A DNA stretch of 64,000 nucleotides. Source: Alteribacter aurantiacus DSM 18675 (GTDB lineage: Bacteria; Bacillota; Bacilli; Bacillales; Salisediminibacteriaceae). Below the pieces are notes generated by a model. The model had not been told where the DNA came from, searched no databases, and saw only the letters and a list, made by a program, of their open reading frames with translations. Of this stretch, positions 58,444 to 64,000 are shown one piece after another; the stretch's first letter is position 1, and every line of letters starts with the position of its first letter. The translations under genes and the position numbers were made by a program. The stretch lies in contig NZ_AUCJ01000010.1 of NCBI RefSeq assembly GCF_000429705.1, positions 62,001-126,000 of the forward strand, read 5' to 3'.

Positions 58444-59799
58444 ATGATGAATATGGACTTGGGACTATATCAACAGCAAACCATGAAGCTTGTGATGACG
58501 AATGAACTAAGGCAAGCGATTACCATACTTCAATATTCGGCGCTCGATCTAAACAACTATTTAAATGAACAGCAACTTGAGAATCCGCTCATTGAGTTAA
58601 AGGAAAACAGAGCTCACGAAGAACTTGTGCGTGACAGTATGAACCTTCAAACACCTTATTACGATAGAGGAAGCAGAAGTGAACCGGATGACGATTATTC
58701 TCCCCTCGACCATGTAAGTGATGAGAGGGAAGGTCTGCAAGATTACTTGCTTGGCCAAATCAGGCTTCTTAACATTCCTGATAAGCAACGACGGATCGTT
58801 GTTTACTTGGCGTTAAGCTTAGACGAAAATGGCTATTTGCCTTACTCCATTGAAAAAGTAGCCGAGGAGTTGAATGAACCGTTAGACACAACGGAATCAG
58901 CCATTCACGTCTTGCAAAGCTTGGAACCGGCGGGCATTGGTGCGCAATCCTTGAAGGACTGCTTGCTAATTCAACTCAGACGGTTAGAGAGTCGTGACCC
59001 GTTGGCTGAGAGAGTAGTAGAAGATGACCTTGATTTGCTTGGGAAAAAGCAATATAAAAAAATTGCTAAGCAAGAAGGCGTTGACGTTCAAGACATTCAG
59101 TCCATTGCTGATTTGATCAAGACGTTGAACCCGAGGCCTGGTGCGGTGTTTAATGACGAGCCGGCAAAGTACGTGACTCCTGATGTTACTGTAAAGAAGA
59201 TTGAAGGAGAGTACAAAGTCATTTTAAACGATCAATACTTGCCAAAAGTTTCGCTCAACCGACAGTATGAAACGATGCTAAAGGAAAAGAATGAAGAAAT
59301 TAACGGCTACTTAAAGCAAAAGCATGAACAGCTGCAATGGATCATCAAAAGCATTATGCAACGACAAGACACATTGCGTAAAGTAACCGAAGCTATTGTT
59401 CGTCATCAGGAATCGTTTTTGGAGAATGGACCTGGACACTTGCAACCTCTTACGTTAAAACAAATTGCCACTATCGTGGATGTCCACGAATCAACAGTGT
59501 CTCGCGCGACGACCAAGAAATATGTTCAAACACCTCGAGGAGTATTTGAATTGAAGTATTTCTTTAATTCGATGGTTGGTGGAGGGACAAGTGGAAGTGA
59601 AGGAGCTTCGGCTGAAAAGGTGAAGATCTATTTGAAACGTCTTGTGGATGAGGAAGCAAAAGCAAAGCCTTTATCCGATCAAAAACTTGCAGATTTGCTC
59701 AAGACCAAGTATGATATCCACGTTTCGAGGCGGACGGTTGCAAAATACCGGGATGAAATGCATATTCCGTCTTCGTCACAACGAAAACGATACGCGTAA
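58444..59799 (+). CDS. rpoN: RNA polymerase sigma-54 factor (SigL)
   Basis: A 451-residue sigma-54. The N-terminal Gln/Leu-rich activator-interacting region is seen (LYQQQTMKLVMTNELRQAITILQYSALDLNNYL). The core-binding domain and HTH (LKQIATIVDVHESTVSRATTKKYVQTPRG) follow, with the RpoN box VSRRTVAKYRDEM near the end. It drives enhancer-dependent promoters for amino acid and sugar use. GGGAGGG lies 9-10 bases before the ATG; nearby ATGs at 58447 and 58453 are alternatives. Confidence 0.95.
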   Translation: MMNMDLGLYQQQTMKLVMTNELRQAITILQYSALDLNNYLNEQQLENPLIELKENRAHEELVRDSMNLQTPYYDRGSRSEPDDDYSPLDHVSDEREGLQDYLLGQIRLLNIPDKQRRIVVYLALSLDENGYLPYSIEKVAEELNEPLDTTESAIHVLQSLEPAGIGAQSLKDCLLIQLRRLESRDPLAERVVEDDLDLLGKKQYKKIAKQEGVDVQDIQSIADLIKTLNPRPGAVFNDEPAKYVTPDVTVKKIEGEYKVILNDQYLPKVSLNRQYETMLKEKNEEINGYLKQKHEQLQWIIKSIMQRQDTLRKVTEAIVRHQESFLENGPGHLQPLTLKQIATIVDVHESTVSRATTKKYVQTPRGVFELKYFFNSMVGGGTSGSEGASAEKVKIYLKRLVDEEAKAKPLSDQKLADLLKTKYDIHVSRRTVAKYRDEMHIPSSSQRKRYA

Positions 59800-59830
59800 A
59801 GCTAACGTTGCCTGTTCGGAGGAATAAAGC

Positions 59831-60085
59831 ATGAAACTGACTTTTTATACAAAAGAGAATTGTTCCCTATGTAATGAGGCCCTTACCGTGTTGAACATGC
59901 TCAAGCAAGAGTACCCTTTTACACTTGATGAGGTGGATCTTTATCAGCCTGGTAATGAGAAGGAACTTGAAGAATACCACATCCGAATTCCGGTCATTGA
60001 ATCGGAGAATGGTGTGGTTTTAGAAGAAGGGAACGTCTCCTACTTCATTTTGAAACAAAAACTAAATGATTTGTTTACAACTTAA
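59831..60085 (+). CDS. Glutaredoxin-like thioredoxin-fold protein (DUF836)
   Basis: An 84-residue thioredoxin-fold protein with an N-terminal CSLC motif (FYTKENCSLCNEALTVL) and a cis-Pro region (IRIPVIESENG). It belongs to the glutaredoxin-like DUF836 group found next to sigL/cggR in Bacillaceae. GGAGGAATAAAGC precedes the ATG. The substrate is unknown. Confidence 0.85.
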   Translation: MKLTFYTKENCSLCNEALTVLNMLKQEYPFTLDEVDLYQPGNEKELEEYHIRIPVIESENGVVLEEGNVSYFILKQKLNDLFTT

Positions 60086-60196
60086 TTCTTGAAACACAGA
60101 CCTTTACTTGCTACAATGTCTTTGGATAGACAAAATCATGTATATCCAAATTCTTTTTCACGATTGGCAGGAACGGGTCTTTTTTTTGCAGGTGAT

Positions 60197-60232
60197 GGGA
60201 CACAATATGTCTATGAGGGACAAATGGCGTCC
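60197..60232 (+). promoter_or_regulatory. CggR operator
   Basis: GGGAC-N6-TGTC (60197-60211) and GGGAC-N7-GTCC (60217-60232) form the direct pair typical of the CggR operator CGGGACN6TGTCN4CGGGACN6TGTC in Bacillus. It lies about 85 bp before cggR. Fructose-1,6-bisphosphate relieves CggR binding in relatives. Confidence 0.8.
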
Positions 60233-60317
60233 CGAAAATAGATGTCCGTCACAATTATTTATCCTTACCCAATCCTCAGTACATAAAACGGACAATGCAT
60301 AAAGGAGTCACAAAAAG

Positions 60318-61349
60318 ATGAATCGATTGTTGGATATCCAAAAAATACTGCTTCCGGATCTCGTAGAGGTTATGGGCTTGCGGTATCGCATTCTTCGTTT
60401 TGTCCGATTAATGCAGCCGATCGGAAGGAGAAGTCTTGCCATCAGTTTGGAAATGTCTGAACGGGTGCTAAGAAGTGAAGTGATGTTCTTAAAAGACCAA
60501 GGTCTTGTGAATGTAGCTTCATCAGGAATGACCCTTACCGAAGAAGGGCACAATTTACTTGTTCAACTGGAAGAAGTCATGAAAGAGACCTTCGACCTCA
60601 GCATGATGGAACAAAAAATTAAATCTCATTTCGGCCTTGAGGAAGTTGTGATTGTCCCTGGTGACAGTGACGAGTTCCCGTGGGTAAAAAAAGAGATGGG
60701 ACGCTCGGCAGTGACATTGATGAAGAAAAAGCTCTCTTCAAAAGCCAATGTGATTGCTGTAACCGGTGGAACATCCATATCGGCAGTAGCTGAAATGATG
60801 GTGCCCAACACGGAACTGGAAGAAGCCCTGTTCGTTCCGGCCCGAGGCGGTCTCGGTGAACAGGTAGAAAACCAGGCGAATACGATCTGTGCGGAAATGG
60901 CAAGGAAAGCATCGGGGAAATACCGATTGCTTCACGTACCTGATCAGCTCAGCAAAGAATCGTACAGCTCTCTAGTAGAAGAGCCTTCCGTAAGAGAGAT
61001 CTTACGCTTGATCCGATCAGCGACGATGGTGGTTCACGGAATTGGGGAAGCCAAGACGATGGCAACCCGCAGGCAATCTTCCGAAGACATCATCGATAAG
61101 TTGAAGGAAAAAAAGGCAGTTGCAGAAGCCTTTGGTTATTATTTTGACCAGAGTGGGGATATTATCCATAAAGTCCTTACGATCGGTTTGCAGTTGGAAG
61201 ATCTCGCAACCATTCCCTATGTCGTCGCCGTGGCAGGTGGTTCCTCTAAAGGACATGCCATACAGGCTTACATGAAGCAAGGACCGAGTAAAGTTCTTGT
61301 AACAGACGAAGGGGCGGCAAAAGCTATCTTGCAAGAACTGGATGTTTAA
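60318..61349 (+). CDS. cggR: Central glycolytic genes regulator CggR
   Basis: A 343-residue SorC/DeoR-type repressor. The N-terminal winged HTH reads RYRILRFVRLMQPIGRRSLAISLEMSERVLRSEVMFLKDQGLV. The C-terminal sugar-phosphate binding domain contains VIAVTGGTSISAVAEMM and PARGGLGEQVENQANTI. It represses its own gapA operon in the absence of FBP. AAAGGAG precedes the ATG. Order cggR-gapA-pgk-tpiA is that of B. subtilis. Confidence 0.96.
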   Translation: MNRLLDIQKILLPDLVEVMGLRYRILRFVRLMQPIGRRSLAISLEMSERVLRSEVMFLKDQGLVNVASSGMTLTEEGHNLLVQLEEVMKETFDLSMMEQKIKSHFGLEEVVIVPGDSDEFPWVKKEMGRSAVTLMKKKLSSKANVIAVTGGTSISAVAEMMVPNTELEEALFVPARGGLGEQVENQANTICAEMARKASGKYRLLHVPDQLSKESYSSLVEEPSVREILRLIRSATMVVHGIGEAKTMATRRQSSEDIIDKLKEKKAVAEAFGYYFDQSGDIIHKVLTIGLQLEDLATIPYVVAVAGGSSKGHAIQAYMKQGPSKVLVTDEGAAKAILQELDV

Positions 61350-61463
61350 TTCGTTTGCATGCCGTCTATACAACGGTAATGTAGACACTGATTCTATGTA
61401 TCAAGGGGAATACCCTTTGAAATATAAAACTTTCTTTACCCAAATTAAGGAGGAGCTATTATT

Positions 61464-62471
<1,008 letters not shown>

Positions 62472-62496
62472 ACCTCTCATATAATGAACCACAACT

Positions 62497-62530
62497 GAAA
62501 GAGGAAGCGGGTTTTCGCTCCTCTTTCCCC
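62497..62530 (+). terminator. Hairpin between gapA and pgk (partial terminator or stabiliser)
   Basis: GAAAGAGG with AGCG pairs with CGCT with CCTCTTTC. The T-content after it is low (CCCCTTTACTT), so read-through into pgk is expected. Confidence 0.65.
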
Positions 62531-62602
62531 TTTACTTAACTCACATATACCGGGAAAACCGGTAAAACGAAATTGAATGAAAAATACGAGGAGGCCATTT
62601 TC

Positions 62603-63787
62603 ATGAACAAAAAAACGATTCGTGACCTCGATCTAAAAGGAAAACGAGTATTTTGCCGTGTAGACTTTAACGTGCCAATGCAAGGCGGAGAAGTAACCGA
62701 TGATACTCGTATTCGTGCTGCCCTGCCTACAATCAACTTTTTAGTTGAGCAAGGAGCAAAAGTCATTTTGGCGAGTCACTTAGGCCGTCCTAAAGGAGAA
62801 GTCGTTGAAGACCTTCGCCTCGATCCTGTGGCTAAGCGCTTGAGTGATCTTTTAGGAAAAGAAGTTCTCAAAACCGATGAGGTTTATGGTGCTGAGCCTA
62901 AAAAAGCCATCGATCAGCTTGCTGAAGGAGAGATCGTTCTTCTTGAAAACGTACGCTTTGAAGCGGGCGAAGAGAAAAACGATGCTGATCTTGCGGCTGA
63001 ATTCGCAGCACTTGCGGATGTCTATGTAAACGACGCATTTGGAGCGGCTCACCGTGCTCACGCATCCACTGAAGGAATTGCCCATCACCTGCCAGCACTA
63101 GCCGGTTTGTTGATGGAAAAAGAACTAGATGTTCTCGGAAAAGCTCTTTCAGAGCCAGAACGCCCGTTCACAGCCATCATCGGTGGAGCAAAAGTAAAAG
63201 ACAAAATCGGTGTAATCGATAATCTTCTTGATAAAGTTGATAACCTGATCATCGGTGGCGGACTTGCTTATACGTTCATTAAAGCTCGTGGTTTTGAAAT
63301 CGGAAAGTCCTTACTTGAAGAAGACAAAATCGATCTTGCAAAGCAGTTCATGGAAAAGGCAGAAAAGAACGGTGTAAACCTTTATATGCCTGAAGATGTT
63401 GTCGTAGCTGACGACTTCGGTGAAGATGCAAATACGCAAGTTGTTGATATTGATAGCATTCCTTCAGATTGGGAAGGCTTGGACATTGGTCCAAAAACAC
63501 GTGAAACGTTCCAAGAAGTGATTGCTTCTTCTAAATTAGCAATCTGGAACGGTCCTATGGGCGTGTTCGAACTTGAAACATTTGCGAACGGAACAAAAGC
63601 TGTAGGTAACGCTCTTGCAGATGCTGACGGCACTTACACAGTGATTGGTGGAGGAGACTCTGCGGCAGCTGTTGAGAAATTCGGCATGGCTGACCGTATG
63701 GATCACATTTCTACTGGTGGCGGAGCTTCCCTTGAGTTCATGGAAGGCAAAGAACTTCCTGGTGTCGTAGCCCTAAGCGATAAGTAA
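62603..63787 (+). CDS. pgk: Phosphoglycerate kinase
   Basis: A 394-residue enzyme for 1,3-bisphosphoglycerate plus ADP to 3-phosphoglycerate plus ATP. Motifs: RVDFNVPMQGGEVTDDTRIRAALPTI, ILASHLGRPKG, NDAFGAAHRAHAST, GGAKVKDKIGVI, WNGPMGVFE and the GGGDSAAAVEKFG nucleotide loop. ATG 62603 follows GAGGAGG. Length is normal. Confidence 0.98.
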   Translation: MNKKTIRDLDLKGKRVFCRVDFNVPMQGGEVTDDTRIRAALPTINFLVEQGAKVILASHLGRPKGEVVEDLRLDPVAKRLSDLLGKEVLKTDEVYGAEPKKAIDQLAEGEIVLLENVRFEAGEEKNDADLAAEFAALADVYVNDAFGAAHRAHASTEGIAHHLPALAGLLMEKELDVLGKALSEPERPFTAIIGGAKVKDKIGVIDNLLDKVDNLIIGGGLAYTFIKARGFEIGKSLLEEDKIDLAKQFMEKAEKNGVNLYMPEDVVVADDFGEDANTQVVDIDSIPSDWEGLDIGPKTRETFQEVIASSKLAIWNGPMGVFELETFANGTKAVGNALADADGTYTVIGGGDSAAAVEKFGMADRMDHISTGGGASLEFMEGKELPGVVALSDK

Positions 63788-63817
63788 GCAACTACTATTT
63801 TTGAGGAGGTCTTTTCA

Positions 63818-64000
63818 ATGCGCAAACCTATCATTGCAGGAAACTGGAAAATGAACAAAACGAAGCGTGAAGCAACAGACTTCGTTCAAGAAGTAAAAGG
63901 CTTAATTCCTTCTAAGGAATCTGTAGACGCTGTTGTATGTTCACCAGCGCTATTCTTGGACGCTCTTGTAAAAGAAGCAGACGGAAGCGACCTTAAAATC
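63818..64000 (+). CDS. tpiA: Triosephosphate isomerase, N-terminal part
   Basis: The first 61 residues of TpiA, cut by the window end. MRKPIIAGNWKMNKTKREATDF contains the conserved active-site Asn and Lys (GNWKMNKT). GAGGAGG precedes the ATG. It follows pgk by 30 bases in the glycolytic operon. Confidence 0.97.
   Translation, partial: MRKPIIAGNWKMNKTKREATDFVQEVKGLIPSKESVDAVVCSPALFLDALVKEADGSDLKI

Overview
The window is chromosomal DNA of an endospore-forming member of the Bacillaceae. The core block at the right end has the Bacillus gene order yvcI-rapZ-glmR-whiA-crh, clpP, rpoN(sigL), cggR-gapA-pgk-tpiA. The left part carries CotX/CotW-like, CotF-like and RsfA-like sporulation genes. I would guess a halophilic or marine genus close to Halobacillus or Pontibacillus, but the sequence alone does not settle this. 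I see no rRNA, tRNA or CRISPR array.

Layout. (1) 1-21 kb is a loose accessory region. It holds an IS1595-type transposase, a manganese catalase, spore-coat genes, many very short genes and many hairpin terminators. It also holds an unusual number of decayed genes: paralogues broken by in-frame stops or frameshifts, some with an intact copy elsewhere in the same region. A small plasmid- or conjugative-element-like module lies at 17.6-20.8 kb: a long-hairpin leader, an ArdC-like antirestriction protein, a zinc-ribbon protein and a nonsense-interrupted gene. Decayed pieces of its leader recur at 3.8, 8.0 and 9.55 kb. (2) 21.4-47.2 kb is a coherent 26-kb carbohydrate catabolic island: a putative regulator, a divergent DapA-like aldolase/epimerase pair, YesL-YesM-YesN, an LplBCA-type ABC importer, two GH38 alpha-mannosidases, a DegT-type aminotransferase, two large poorly characterised proteins, a D-lyxose-isomerase-type isomerase, a DhnA-type aldolase, a Gfo/Idh/MocA dehydrogenase and a PfkB kinase. 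Homologous non-coding sequence (about 100 bp) lies just outside both ends. (3) 47.9-52.7 kb holds a Fic protein behind a large inverted repeat, a XerS-like recombinase, secreted proteins (one frameshifted) and a GH13 amylase remnant. (4) 53-64 kb is core genome.

How the island probably works (inference). YesM/YesN sense an extracellular oligosaccharide and switch on the importer. An intact mannose-containing oligosaccharide enters the cell. The two GH38 enzymes and the 573- and 826-aa proteins, none with a signal peptide, dismantle it in the cytoplasm. Released mannose is isomerised to fructose, phosphorylated and cleaved by an aldolase. The aminotransferase, dehydrogenase, epimerase and DapA-like aldolase point to a second, modified sugar in the substrate. 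The substrate is not known to me.

The core block carries expected control sites: a CtsR-type repeat upstream of clpP and a CggR-type operator upstream of cggR. A degenerate 21-bp tandem repeat fills the crh-clpP gap.
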